Made by a program: the position numbers and the translations under genes. DNA of 64,000 nt from Streptomyces sp. NBC_01232 (lineage in GTDB: Bacteria; Actinomycetota; Actinomycetes; Streptomycetales; Streptomycetaceae), in NCBI RefSeq assembly GCF_035989885.1, contig NZ_CP108518.1, positions 4,327,501 through 4,391,500 of the forward strand. The letters are read 5' to 3'. Position 1 is the stretch's first letter. Each line of letters starts with the position of its first letter. Positions 33,081-41,352 of this stretch are shown one piece after another. The notes under the pieces were generated by a model. That model was not told the DNA's origin. It worked only from the letters and a program-made list of their open reading frames with translations, and made no database searches.

Positions 33081-34799
33081 GTGGATGCGAAGGCGAAGAC
33101 GCGTGCCGGCTGGGACTGGCTGAAGGGCCCGGAGCCGTGGACCCGGCGGATGCTGGCGGGGGACCTGGCGGTTGCCGTGGTGCTGGGCATCCTCGGCCTG
33201 GGCGTCGCGGAGCTCGACCGCGTTTCCTGGCAGCGCATGCTGGGCGGCGGCGTGGCGGTGATGGCGCTGACGCTGCTGCGCCGCAGGCTGCCGGGAACCA
33301 CCCTCGTGCTCGGCTCGGCCGCGATCACGGCCCTGCCGGGGGCGTTCTTCGTCCTGCCGCTGATGGGCTGGTCGGCAGGGCGGCGGATCGTCGGGGTGGG
33401 CCGCGCGCTGGCCGCCTTCACGCTGGCCTTCGTGGCGGCGGTCGGTGTCAGCGTGCTGGACGAAGGGTCGCAGATACGACCGCTCCTGGTGATCGTGTTC
33501 TCCACGCTGATGTTCCTGGCGATGACCGTGATGCCCGGCCTGGCCAGCCGGTACTGGTCGCAGCGCCGCACCCTGCTGCGCGCGCTCCATGAGCGCAACG
33601 GGCAGCTGCTGCGCGAGCGGGCCATGGTCGCCGGGCAGGCGAGGCTGCGCGAGCGCCAGCGCATCGCCCAGGACATGCACGACAGCCTGGGCCACCAGCT
33701 GGCCCTGATCTCCGTGCACACAGGGGCGCTTGAGGTGGATCCGAAACTCACCGACCGTCAGCGCGAGGCGGTGGGTGTGCTGCGACAGGCCTCGGTGGCC
33801 GCGATGCACGAGCTGCGCGAGGTCGTCGGCATCCTGCGCGACGGGGTGGAGGCGCCCGCGCCCGTGGAGGAGGCCCAGCCCGCGGCCCGCGGGGTGGCCG
33901 GTATCGCGGGGGTCGTGGAGGCGGCGCGGGGCTCGGGGACCGATGTCCGGATGACCACGACGGGGCAGCCGCGGCCGCTGGTCGCGGCGTGCGACCACGC
34001 CGCGTACAGGATCGTGCAGGAGGCGATGACGAACGCGTACAAGCACGCTCCGGGGGCGCCGATCACGGTGGAGCTGCGGTTCGAGGACGACTCGCTGGTG
34101 GTGGAGATCGCCAATGGGCCGGCGGCGGGAGCCGCGGCGGACGAGGTGGTCTCGGGCGGGCAGGGCCTGACGGGACTGCGCGAGCGGGCCCGGCTGGTCG
34201 GCGGAATGGTGCACGCGGGCCCCGCCGAGGGCGGCGGGTTCCGGGTGGCGGGTGTCCTGCCGTACGGGGCCGAGCCGGCCGGCGTGGAGGACGTGGCCGA
34301 CGACTTCGGACAGCGGGCCCAGGCCCGGACGATGGCGCAGGCGTATGCGGGCGGCCGGGCGCGTGGGCGCAACGGCGAACAGCCGATGGACTGGGACGCG
34401 GTGGACCGGGAGCTGGCCGTGCGCGTGCCCAGCCGCACCAGCGCCGTCGCGGTGGGCTGCGGGATCGCGTTCGCCGCGGTGGTGCTGCTGGTGATCGTGT
34501 TCGGCGCCGGAGCGCTGCTGCTGATGGACTCGGCCAGTGACGCGATGATCGGCCGGGACGAGTTCGACGCCGTGCACGTGGGCGAGGGGGAGCAGTCCGT
34601 CCGGGACCGGCTGCCGAGCGGGGAGAACTTCATGACCGCCGGGGCCGCCCGGAAGGGACCGCCCAGGCCACCGGGTTCGGAGTGTCTGGCCCTGCTGGCC
34701 GAGAACCAGCCGAGCACCCTGGGAACGGACCTGATCTTCCGGTTCTGCTTCCAGGACGGCAAGCTCGTGGAAAAGCAGGAGTACGAGGTCAAGCAGTAG
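33081..34799 (+). CDS. NarL-type sensor kinase with extra C-terminal TM segment and ectodomain
   Basis: This 572-residue protein has about five N-terminal membrane segments (about 30-170), a HisKA_3 domain with His200 in RIAQDMHDSLGHQ, and a HATPase (IVQEAMTNAYKHAPG, GGQGLTGLRERARLVGG). Unusually, the chain continues through a further hydrophobic segment (about 454-482; SAVAVGCGIAFAAVVLLVIVF) to an extracytoplasmic tail of about 90 residues (FDAVHVGEGEQSVRDRLPSG...SECLALL...FCFQDGKL) with two Cys that could form a disulfide; its VHVGEGEQSVRDRLP start recalls SmpA/BamE-like modules. The GTG start at 33081 is a best guess with a weak SD. It is coupled to the response regulator 9 bp downstream. 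Confidence 0.88.
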   Translation: MDAKAKTRAGWDWLKGPEPWTRRMLAGDLAVAVVLGILGLGVAELDRVSWQRMLGGGVAVMALTLLRRRLPGTTLVLGSAAITALPGAFFVLPLMGWSAGRRIVGVGRALAAFTLAFVAAVGVSVLDEGSQIRPLLVIVFSTLMFLAMTVMPGLASRYWSQRRTLLRALHERNGQLLRERAMVAGQARLRERQRIAQDMHDSLGHQLALISVHTGALEVDPKLTDRQREAVGVLRQASVAAMHELREVVGILRDGVEAPAPVEEAQPAARGVAGIAGVVEAARGSGTDVRMTTTGQPRPLVAACDHAAYRIVQEAMTNAYKHAPGAPITVELRFEDDSLVVEIANGPAAGAAADEVVSGGQGLTGLRERARLVGGMVHAGPAEGGGFRVAGVLPYGAEPAGVEDVADDFGQRAQARTMAQAYAGGRARGRNGEQPMDWDAVDRELAVRVPSRTSAVAVGCGIAFAAVVLLVIVFGAGALLLMDSASDAMIGRDEFDAVHVGEGEQSVRDRLPSGENFMTAGAARKGPPRPPGSECLALLAENQPSTLGTDLIFRFCFQDGKLVEKQEYEVKQ

Positions 34800-34808
34800 G
34801 AGCGCGGG

Positions 34809-35468
34809 GTGACAGCCGAAGTGATCAGAGTGGTGATCGCCGACGACGAACCACTGATCCGGGCCGGGATCAGGATGATCCTGACCTCGGCGCCGGACAT
34901 CGAGGTCGTCGCGGAAGGGGCCAACGGCAGGGAGGCGGTGGAGCTGGCCCGCTCGCACGCGCCCGACGTGGTGCTGCTGGACATCCAGATGCCGGTGATG
35001 GACGGCCTGACCGCGCTGGGGGAGCTGCGGCGGGCCGTGCCGGAGGTGCGGGCGCTGATCCTGACCACTTTCGGGGAGAAGGAGAACGTGCTGCGGGCGC
35101 TGGGCGAGGGCGGTGCGGGCTTCCTGCTCAAGGACTCGGCTCCGGGCGAGCTGATCGGGGCGGTCCGGGCGGCCGCGGCCGGGGACGCCTACCTCTCGCC
35201 CGGGGCGACCCGGCACGTGGTGGACCAGCTGGCCTCGGGGAAGGCCGCCGTGCGCGGTGAGGTGGCCCGGCGTCAGGTGGCGGAGCTCAGCGAGCGCGAG
35301 CGCGGTGTGCTGGCGCTGCTGGGCGAGGGGCTGTCCAACGCGGACGCGGGCCGCCGGCTGCACATGAGCGAGGCGACCGTGAAGACGTACGTGAGCCGGA
35401 TCCTGGCGAAGCTGGGCTGCGAGAACCGCGTGCAGGCCGCACTGCTGGCCAGGGACGCCGGGCTCTAG
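34809..35468 (+). CDS. NarL-type response regulator
   Basis: This 219-residue protein has a receiver domain (IADDEPLIRAG, phosphoacceptor Asp58 in VVLLDIQMP, ILTTFGE, FLLKDSAPGEL) and a LuxR helix-turn-helix (LSERERGVLALLGEGLSNADAGRRLHMSEATVKTYVSRILAKL). GTG 34809 has AGGAG 6 nt upstream, spanning the kinase stop. It is the cognate regulator of the kinase at 33081-34799. Targets are unknown. Confidence 0.94.
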   Translation: MTAEVIRVVIADDEPLIRAGIRMILTSAPDIEVVAEGANGREAVELARSHAPDVVLLDIQMPVMDGLTALGELRRAVPEVRALILTTFGEKENVLRALGEGGAGFLLKDSAPGELIGAVRAAAAGDAYLSPGATRHVVDQLASGKAAVRGEVARRQVAELSERERGVLALLGEGLSNADAGRRLHMSEATVKTYVSRILAKLGCENRVQAALLARDAGL

Positions 35469-35510
35469 GTACGGTCAGCCCGTTCTGGAAGCGATCAGTG
35501 AAGTGAACGG

Positions 35511-36926
35511 GTGGGGGCGGCGTCGATGGCGGCTGTAGCGGGTCAGCGGATTCCGGACGTGGCGGGGTTCGCACCGAGGGTGGCGCCGGACTCTCCCAAG
35601 GAGGCGGGCAAGGCGCTGCGCACCCGCGTGCCGCGGTCGGCGCACGCCGCCTTCGTGGCGCCGGCCGGGAGGCCGGACGCGGTGCGCGCGGTGGAGGAGT
35701 CCAACGCCGGGCGGGTCCCCGAGCTGACTCCGATACGGGTGGGCCGGATGGCCGCGAACCCCTTCGCGTTCCTGCGCGGGGCGGCCGGGCTGATGGCTCA
35801 CGACCTGTCCGGCGGTCCGGTGACCGGGGTCGGCGCGCAGATCTGCGGCGACGCGCACGCGGCGAACTTCGGTCTGTACGGGGACCCGCGCGGCCGGCTC
35901 GTCATCGACCTCAACGACTTCGACGAGACCGTGTTCGGTCCGTGGGAATGGGACCTGAAGCGGCTGGCGGCCTCGCTGGTGCTGGCCGGGCGGGTGGCCG
36001 GCGCGGACGAGGACACCTGCCGGGCGGCCGCCCTGGACGCGGTGGGCGCGTACCGGCGCACCCTGCGGCTCCTGGCGAAGCTGCCCGCTCTCGACGCGTG
36101 GAACGCCATCGCGGACGAGGAGCTGGTCTCGCACGCAGACGCCCGCGATCTGCTGGGCACGCTGGAGCGGGTCTCCGAGAAGGCCCGCAACAACACCTCC
36201 GCCCGGTTCGCCGCCCGGTCGACGCGGACGGAGCCCGACGGCGGGCGCCGCTTCGTCGACGCGCTGCCCGTACTGCGCCGGGTCGGGGACGGGGAGGCGG
36301 CGGCCGTCGCGGCCTCGCTCGGCCTCTACCTCCAGACGCTCCAGGGCGACCGGCTGCCGCTGCTGGCCCGGTACGCGATCCACGACGTGGCCTTCCGCGT
36401 GGTGGGCACCGGGAGCGTCGGCACGCGCTCGTACGTGGTCCTGCTGCTGGACCACCGGGGCGAACCGCTGGTGCTCCAGGTCAAGGAGGCGCGGCCCTCG
36501 GTGCTGCTGCCGCACCTGCCCGGGCTGGGCTTCGCCTCCGAGCCGGAGGAGCACGAGGGCCGCCGGGTGGTGGCCGGGCAGAAGCGGATGCAGGTGGTCT
36601 CCGACATCATGCTCGGCTGGACCACGGTGGAGGGCCGCCCCTTCCAGGTGCGGCAGTTCCGCAACCGCAAGGGCAGCGTGGATCCGGCGGCGCTGGCCGT
36701 CGACCAGATCGACGATTACGGGCGGATGACCGGCGCCCTGCTGGCCCGGGCGCACGCGCACAGCGTCGATCCGCGCCTGCTGGCCGGGTACTGCGGGAAG
36801 AACGACGAGCTGGACGAGGCGATGGCGTCCTTCGCCGTGGCCTACGCCGACCGCACGGAGGCCGATCACTGCGACCTGGTGGCGGCGGTGCGGGCCGGTC
36901 GGATCGCGGCGGAGACCGGCGTCTGA
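35511..36926 (+). CDS. DUF2252 family protein
   Basis: This 471-residue protein has the family signatures RMAANPFAFLRGAAGLMA, ICGDAHAANFGLY, LVIDLNDFDETVFGPWEWDLKRLAASLVLA, and a C-terminal SFAVAYADRTEADHCDLVAAVRAG. The GDxHxxNFG and DxNDFD elements recall the catalytic and metal loops of aminoglycoside phosphotransferase-like kinases, but no function is established. It may start at GTG 35511 or ATG 35526; both are plausible. It is monocistronic, 42 bp after the response regulator gene. Confidence 0.88.
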   Translation: MGAASMAAVAGQRIPDVAGFAPRVAPDSPKEAGKALRTRVPRSAHAAFVAPAGRPDAVRAVEESNAGRVPELTPIRVGRMAANPFAFLRGAAGLMAHDLSGGPVTGVGAQICGDAHAANFGLYGDPRGRLVIDLNDFDETVFGPWEWDLKRLAASLVLAGRVAGADEDTCRAAALDAVGAYRRTLRLLAKLPALDAWNAIADEELVSHADARDLLGTLERVSEKARNNTSARFAARSTRTEPDGGRRFVDALPVLRRVGDGEAAAVAASLGLYLQTLQGDRLPLLARYAIHDVAFRVVGTGSVGTRSYVVLLLDHRGEPLVLQVKEARPSVLLPHLPGLGFASEPEEHEGRRVVAGQKRMQVVSDIMLGWTTVEGRPFQVRQFRNRKGSVDPAALAVDQIDDYGRMTGALLARAHAHSVDPRLLAGYCGKNDELDEAMASFAVAYADRTEADHCDLVAAVRAGRIAAETGV

Positions 36927-37055
36927 TCACGGCCGGAGTCGGGCCGGACCCGCCCGCGCCCGGCCCGACCAGGGCGTGACGTGTGCCTGACCTGGGCGTG
37001 AGCCGGGTTGGACCGGTTCGGCCGGGGTGGCCGAGGGCCGTGTCACGGCGGGCGG

Positions 37056-37071
37056 TGTTTCACGTGAAACA
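37056..37071. other. parS (ParB binding site)
   Basis: TGTTTCACGTGAAACA is a perfect 16-bp palindrome identical to the bacterial parS consensus, lying in the 177-bp gap between the DUF2252 and J-domain genes. Streptomyces parS sites cluster around oriC and nucleate the ParB segregation complex. Confidence 0.9.
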
Positions 37072-37103
37072 TCGCCCGCGCGGACGGGCCGTAGGCTGGC
37101 CGG

Positions 37104-37955
37104 GTGAGCGAGCAGACCGAGCAGCCTGAGCAGACAGTCCCCGGTGATTCCGGCGACTCCTCCGTCACCGGCGAGGAGCGCCCCGAGGCGCGCCTGGAGC
37201 GGGCCGTGCGGGCCGCCGAGCAGGCGCTGATCGAGTTCGAGATCGCGGTGGAGACCTTCCGGGTGGAGGTGGAGAACTTCTCCCGCCTGCACCACCAGAA
37301 GCTGGGCCCCATGTACACGAGGCTCGATGAACTGGACGCGCTGATCGCCGAGGCGAAGGCCTCCCGCAGCGGTGATCCCGAGGACCTGCGACGGGCGAAG
37401 GAAGCGCGCTCGCTTGTCATGCCGATGCCCGGGGTGGAGGAGCTGTTCCACGACTGGCTGGGATCGGACGGGATCTCCGACGACGCCTCCGCGATGCTGA
37501 CCGACCGCCCCGTGCGGCCGCCGGAGCGGGTGCGGCCCTCGGAGGAGGTGCGCCGGCTCTACCGCGAGCTGGTCCGCCAGGCCCACCCCGACCTCGCCCA
37601 GGAGGAGGCCGAGCGGGAACGGCGCGACGCGTTCATCGCGCGGGTGAACGCGGCCTACGGGCGGGGCGACGAGCGGCTGCTGCGCGAGCTGGCCGAGGAG
37701 TGGGCGGCCGGACCGGCGCCCGAGGCGGCCGTGCCGGGCGAGAGCGAGGAGCTGTACGCCCGGCTGGAGTGGCTGGCGCGCCGCAAGGAGCTGCTGTCCC
37801 TCGTGGCCAAGGAGCTGGAGGAGAGCGCGATCGGGTCGATGCTGAGGATGGCGCCCGAGGACCCGGACCGGCTGCTGGAGGAGATCGCGGAGCAGCTGCT
37901 CGCGGAGGTTTCCCAGCGCGAGGCCGAGCTCGAGGCGGCGCTCGCCGCCGAGTGA
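37104..37955 (+). CDS. J-domain (DnaJ-like) protein
   Basis: This 283-residue, highly charged protein has a coiled-coil-rich N-terminal half (about 25-80), a J-domain-like segment around 155-200 with the HPD tripeptide in LYRELVRQAHPDLAQEEAERERRDAFIARVNAAY, and a C-terminal coiled coil (about 220-280; LEWLARRKELLSLVAKELEES...QREAELEAALAAE). It lacks the Gly/Phe and zinc-finger regions of DnaJ, so it is a type III J protein that would stimulate DnaK on specific partners. The GTG start lies just downstream of the parS site. Confidence 0.8.
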   Translation: MSEQTEQPEQTVPGDSGDSSVTGEERPEARLERAVRAAEQALIEFEIAVETFRVEVENFSRLHHQKLGPMYTRLDELDALIAEAKASRSGDPEDLRRAKEARSLVMPMPGVEELFHDWLGSDGISDDASAMLTDRPVRPPERVRPSEEVRRLYRELVRQAHPDLAQEEAERERRDAFIARVNAAYGRGDERLLRELAEEWAAGPAPEAAVPGESEELYARLEWLARRKELLSLVAKELEESAIGSMLRMAPEDPDRLLEEIAEQLLAEVSQREAELEAALAAE

Positions 37956-38062
37956 GCCCGGCTGGCCGGCGCTGCGCCGCTGCTGGGCCGCATCGGCCGG
38001 GCGGGACGGCGGGCAGCGTCGGCTAGGTTGGAGTCACTATCTGCGATGAGAGAAGGCGACGT

Positions 38063-38407
38063 ATGAACTTCGGACCGCTTCCCTCGGTGGACGCCGCCGC
38101 GGTGCCCTCCGAAGGCTTTGTCCTCGACGTCCGTGAGGACGACGAATGGGCGGCCGGCCACGTCGAGGGTGCTCTGCACATCCCGATGAGCGACTTCGTG
38201 GCCCGCTTCGGTGAGCTGACCGAAGCCGTCGACGACGGCCGCCGTGTGTACGTGATGTGCCGGGTCGGCGGGCGTTCCGCGCAGGTCACCCAGTACCTGG
38301 TGCGCCAGGAGATCGACGCCGTGAACGTCGACGGCGGGATGCAGGCCTGGGACGGTGCCGGGCGCCCGATGGTGACGGACAACGGGAACCCGGCCTTCGT
38401 CCTCTGA
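38063..38407 (+). CDS. Rhodanese-like domain protein
   Basis: This 114-residue single rhodanese domain has LDVREDDEWAAGHVEGALHIPM and the active-site loop MCRVGGRSAQV with catalytic Cys. It probably transfers sulfane sulfur or acts as a redox/persulfide carrier. AGAAGGCGACGT precedes the ATG. It stands alone between the J-domain gene and a convergent acyl-CoA dehydrogenase. Confidence 0.92.
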   Translation: MNFGPLPSVDAAAVPSEGFVLDVREDDEWAAGHVEGALHIPMSDFVARFGELTEAVDDGRRVYVMCRVGGRSAQVTQYLVRQEIDAVNVDGGMQAWDGAGRPMVTDNGNPAFVL

Positions 38408-38417
38408 CGTCCTCCCG

Positions 38418-38453
38418 CTCCAGTCCGGACTCCGGCTCCAGTCCGGACTCCGG
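38418..38453. repeat. Two exact 18-bp tandem copies between convergent genes
   Basis: CTCCAGTCCGGACTCCGG occurs at 38418-38435 and 38436-38453. Each unit contains the palindrome AGTCCGGACT, so either copy, or the pair, can fold into a hairpin that may end transcription from both sides. Confidence 0.75.
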
Positions 38454-38454
38454 C

Positions 38455-39597
38455 TCAGGCGAGGGGGTGGGCGGCCAGCAGGTCGCCCAGGGCCTCCTCG
38501 TGCGCCGCGGCCGGGCCGAGCTGGAGCTCCAGCTGCTTGGCCCAGGCGTGGTAGCGGTGCAGCGGGTAGTCGGTGTCGGCGCCGAAGCCGCCGTGCAGGT
38601 GCTGGGCGGTCTGCACGACCCGGCGCACGCCCTCCGAGGCCCAGATCTTGGCCACCGCGACGTCACCGGAGCTCGGCAGCGGACCGCCGGCGCCACCGGT
38701 CGCGGCGTCGAGCCGCCAGGCGGCCTGCCACAGGGTGACCTCCATGGCGCGCAGGTCGATGTACCGGTCGGCGGCCTGGACGGCGACGGCCTGGAAGGTG
38801 GCCACCGGGAAGCCGAACTGCTCACGCTTGCCGGTGTACTCGCTGGTCATCGTGAGGACGTTCTCCCCGAGTCCCAGCGCCAGTGCGCAGGTCCCGGTGG
38901 CGAGGAGCTGGCGGAGCCGCTCCCAGGCACCCGGGGTTTCGATGAGGTGCCTCCCGTCCACCCGTACGCCGTCGAGGGCGAGTTCGGCGAGCCGTTCGCC
39001 GCTGGTGGAGACCTGTTCGGCCAGGGCGAGTCCCTCGGCGGTGCGCGCGACGAGCGCGAGGACCGCCTCGCCCTCGCCGGTGTGGGCGGGTACGGCGATC
39101 CAGTCCGCGCCGTGCGCCCAGGGGACGGCGGTCTGCGTGCCCTCCAGGATCCAGGACTCCCCGTCGCGGCGGGCGATGACGGCCAGTTCGGCCGGGTCGT
39201 GGCCGGAGCGCCCGTGGGCGGCGGCGGTGAGCACCAGCGTCCCGCGCCCCGCGCCGGGCAGCAGGGCGGCGGCCAGTTCGGGGCTGCCGTGGGCCTGCAC
39301 GGCCATGGCCGTGGCGCAGTGCTCCAGCAGCGGGACCCGGGCCAGCACCCTGGCGGCCTCGCGCAGCACCAGGCACAGGGCGACTGTGTCCAGGCCCGCT
39401 CCCCCGTGCTCCTCGGCGAGGACCAGGCTCAGCAGGTCGGACCCGGCGAGCTTGGCCCACAGCGGGCGGTCGAAGTCGTCGGCGACGGCCCCCGGGGTCA
39501 GCGCGGGGCTGGGCACGCCGTCGGCCGCGACATCCGCGAAGACGGCCCTGGCCGCCTCGACGGCGGCCTGCTGCTCCTCGGTGAAGGTGAAGTCCAC
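38455..39597 (-). CDS. Acyl-CoA dehydrogenase
   Basis: This 380-residue flavoenzyme begins MDFTFTEEQQAAVEAARAVF and has the family's N-terminal helical domain (SLVLAEEHGGAGLDTVALCLVLREAAR), a beta-domain, and a C-terminal four-helix domain (QFGFPVATFQAVAVQAADRYIDLRAMEV, QHLHGGFGADTDYPLHRYH). The usual active-site Glu region reads HGGFGADTDYPLHRY, and substrate cannot be told. It follows the paa operon in the same direction but has its own terminator and a KstR-like operator upstream, so lipid or sterol-type catabolism is more likely than phenylacetate catabolism. Confidence 0.9.
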   Translation of the reverse strand: MDFTFTEEQQAAVEAARAVFADVAADGVPSPALTPGAVADDFDRPLWAKLAGSDLLSLVLAEEHGGAGLDTVALCLVLREAARVLARVPLLEHCATAMAVQAHGSPELAAALLPGAGRGTLVLTAAAHGRSGHDPAELAVIARRDGESWILEGTQTAVPWAHGADWIAVPAHTGEGEAVLALVARTAEGLALAEQVSTSGERLAELALDGVRVDGRHLIETPGAWERLRQLLATGTCALALGLGENVLTMTSEYTGKREQFGFPVATFQAVAVQAADRYIDLRAMEVTLWQAAWRLDAATGGAGGPLPSSGDVAVAKIWASEGVRRVVQTAQHLHGGFGADTDYPLHRYHAWAKQLELQLGPAAAHEEALGDLLAAHPLA

Positions 39598-39667
39598 TGC
39601 CTGTCCTCCCGCGTTCGGGTCTGACGGTGCCGCGTCCGACGGTCTCGCGCCTGACGGTGCGTCAAGA

Positions 39668-39681
39668 TAGAACAGGTTCTT
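39668..39681 (-). promoter_or_regulatory. KstR-like operator before the acyl-CoA dehydrogenase
   Basis: TAGAACAGGTTCTT lies 71 bp upstream of the acyl-CoA dehydrogenase start and matches the actinobacterial KstR motif TnnAACnnGTTnnA at all but the last base. KstR is a TetR-family repressor of lipid and sterol degradation; binding here is an inference from the motif. Confidence 0.5.
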
Positions 39682-39690
39682 GAAAATGGA

Positions 39691-39717
39691 CAGGCCCCCG
39701 TCGTCGACAGGGGCCTG
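39691..39717 (-). terminator. 8-bp hairpin after paaE
   Basis: CAGGCCCC (39691-39698) pairs with GGGGCCTG (39710-39717) across an 11-nt loop, 27 bp beyond the paaE stop. It probably ends the paaABCDE transcript. Confidence 0.55.
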
Positions 39718-39744
39718 ACCGGGTGCCGTCCGCTCGGCGGTCGC

Positions 39745-40848
39745 TCAGCGGTCGAAGTCGATCTCCACTTCCTCCGTCACCGGGTGCGACTGGCAGGCCA
39801 GGACGAAGCCGGCCTCCGTCTCCTCGGCCTCCAGCGCGAAGTTGCGGTCCATCCGGACCTCGCCCGAGACCACGAACGCCCGGCAGGTGCCGCAGACCCC
39901 GCCCTTGCAGGCATACGGGGCGTCCGCGCGGTTGCGGAGCACCGCGTCCAGCAGGGACTCCCCGTCCTGGACCGGCCAGGTGCCCGAGCGGCCGTCGAGC
40001 CGGGCGGTGACCCGCCCGTGCGCGGCGGCCGTCCCGGAGGCGGCGCGGGCCGTCGGGGCGGTGTCCTCGACGTGGAAGATCTCCTCGTGCACCCGGGTCC
40101 GGGCGACACCGAGCGCGGCCAGGGTCCGCTCCGCGCCCTGCACCAGGCCGTACGGCCCGCACAGGAACCAGCCCGTGACCTCGGCCACCGGCAGCAGCGC
40201 GGGCAGCAGGGCCGCCAGCCGCTCCTCGTCCAGCCGCCCCGAGGGCAGCCCGGACTCCTGCTCCTCCCGGGAGAGGACCGTCACCAGCTGGAACCGCGCC
40301 GGATAGCGGTCCTTGAGGTCGGCGACCTCCTCCAGGAACATCGTCGAGGCCGCCGTACGGTCGCTGCGCACGAGGCAGAACCGGGCGTCGGGCCGGGCGG
40401 CCAGCAGGCTCGCCGCGATCGACAGGACGGGCGTGATGCCGCTGCCGCCCACGATCGCGGCGTAGTGCCCGGTGGCCGGTGCGGCGGCGGGCTCCAGCAC
40501 GAAGCGCCCCGCCGGGACCATGACGTCCAGCACGTCCCCGGCGGCGATCTCCTTGTGCGCGAACGTGGAGAACTCGCCGCCCTCCACCAGCCGCACCCCG
40601 ACCCGCAGCTGCGCGGGCCCCGGGCCGTCCGGCGCCGGGGCGGCCGAGCAGATCGAGTAGGTGCGGCGGACCTCCGCGCCACCCTCGGGGGCGGCGCGGC
40701 GCAGCGTCAGGTGCTGGCCCGGGGCGTGCCGGTAGTCCTCGCGCAGTTCGGCGGGAACCCGCAGGGTCAGTGCAACCGAGTCGTCGGTGAGCCGGTCGAC
40801 TGCCGCCACCGTCAGCGGGTGAAACGCGCCGTGGCGGGGGGCGGCCAT
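39745..40848 (-). CDS. paaE: Phenylacetyl-CoA 1,2-epoxidase reductase subunit PaaE
   Basis: This 367-residue ferredoxin-NADP reductase-type electron donor has an FAD-binding barrel (LTLRRAAPEG...RRTYSICSAAP), an NAD-binding domain (YAAIVGGSGITPVLSIAASLL, WFLCGPYGLVQ), and a plant-type [2Fe-2S] domain (CKGGVCGTC and LACQSHPV). It passes electrons from NADPH to the PaaA diiron centre. It starts directly after the paaD stop with no gap, as the last gene of paaABCDE. Length is normal (about 350-370). Confidence 0.96.
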   Translation of the reverse strand: MAAPRHGAFHPLTVAAVDRLTDDSVALTLRVPAELREDYRHAPGQHLTLRRAAPEGGAEVRRTYSICSAAPAPDGPGPAQLRVGVRLVEGGEFSTFAHKEIAAGDVLDVMVPAGRFVLEPAAAPATGHYAAIVGGSGITPVLSIAASLLAARPDARFCLVRSDRTAASTMFLEEVADLKDRYPARFQLVTVLSREEQESGLPSGRLDEERLAALLPALLPVAEVTGWFLCGPYGLVQGAERTLAALGVARTRVHEEIFHVEDTAPTARAASGTAAAHGRVTARLDGRSGTWPVQDGESLLDAVLRNRADAPYACKGGVCGTCRAFVVSGEVRMDRNFALEAEETEAGFVLACQSHPVTEEVEIDFDR

Positions 40849-41352
40849 CTAGAGCTCCTTGAAGTGGTCGAACGGTTCGCGGCAGGCGGTGCAGCGACGC
40901 AGCGCCTTGCATGCGGTGGAGGAGAACCGGCTGAGCAGTTCGGTGTCCGTCGATCCGCAGTTGGGGCAGCGGACCGACAGGGTCAGCGGGACCGGCCCGC
41001 CGGCCGCGTGCGGCCGGGGCGGGGCGATGCCGAACTCGGCGAGCTTGCGGCGGCCCTCGGCGCTGATGTCGTCGGTGGACCAGGCGGGGGCCAGCACGGT
41101 CGTCACCCGCACGTCGGGGATGCCGTGGCCGGTCAGGGCCCGTTCGATGTCGGCGGACATGGCCTCGATCGCCGGGCAGCCCGTGTAGGTGGGCGTGAGG
41201 GTGACCTCCGCGTGGCCGTCCTCGTGCATCCGCACCCCGCGGACCACGCCGAGCTCGCCGAGGGTGAGCACGGGCAGCTCCGGGTCCGGGACGGAGCCGG
41301 CCAGCTCGGCCAGTTCCGCCTCCAGGCGGGTCGTTCCGGCGTCGGCGGTCAC
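40849..41352 (-). CDS. paaD: Phenylacetyl-CoA epoxidase maturation protein PaaD
   Basis: This 167-residue DUF59/MIP18-type iron-sulfur maturation protein has the SVPDPELPVLTLGELGVVRGV start, PTYTGCPAIEAMS with the conserved Cys, and a C-terminal four-Cys knuckle (CPNCGSTDTE...CKALRRCTAC). It is needed for assembly of the epoxidase. The GTG start at 41352 overlaps the paaC stop (GTGA). Confidence 0.95.
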   Translation of the reverse strand: MTADAGTTRLEAELAELAGSVPDPELPVLTLGELGVVRGVRMHEDGHAEVTLTPTYTGCPAIEAMSADIERALTGHGIPDVRVTTVLAPAWSTDDISAEGRRKLAEFGIAPPRPHAAGGPVPLTLSVRCPNCGSTDTELLSRFSSTACKALRRCTACREPFDHFKEL

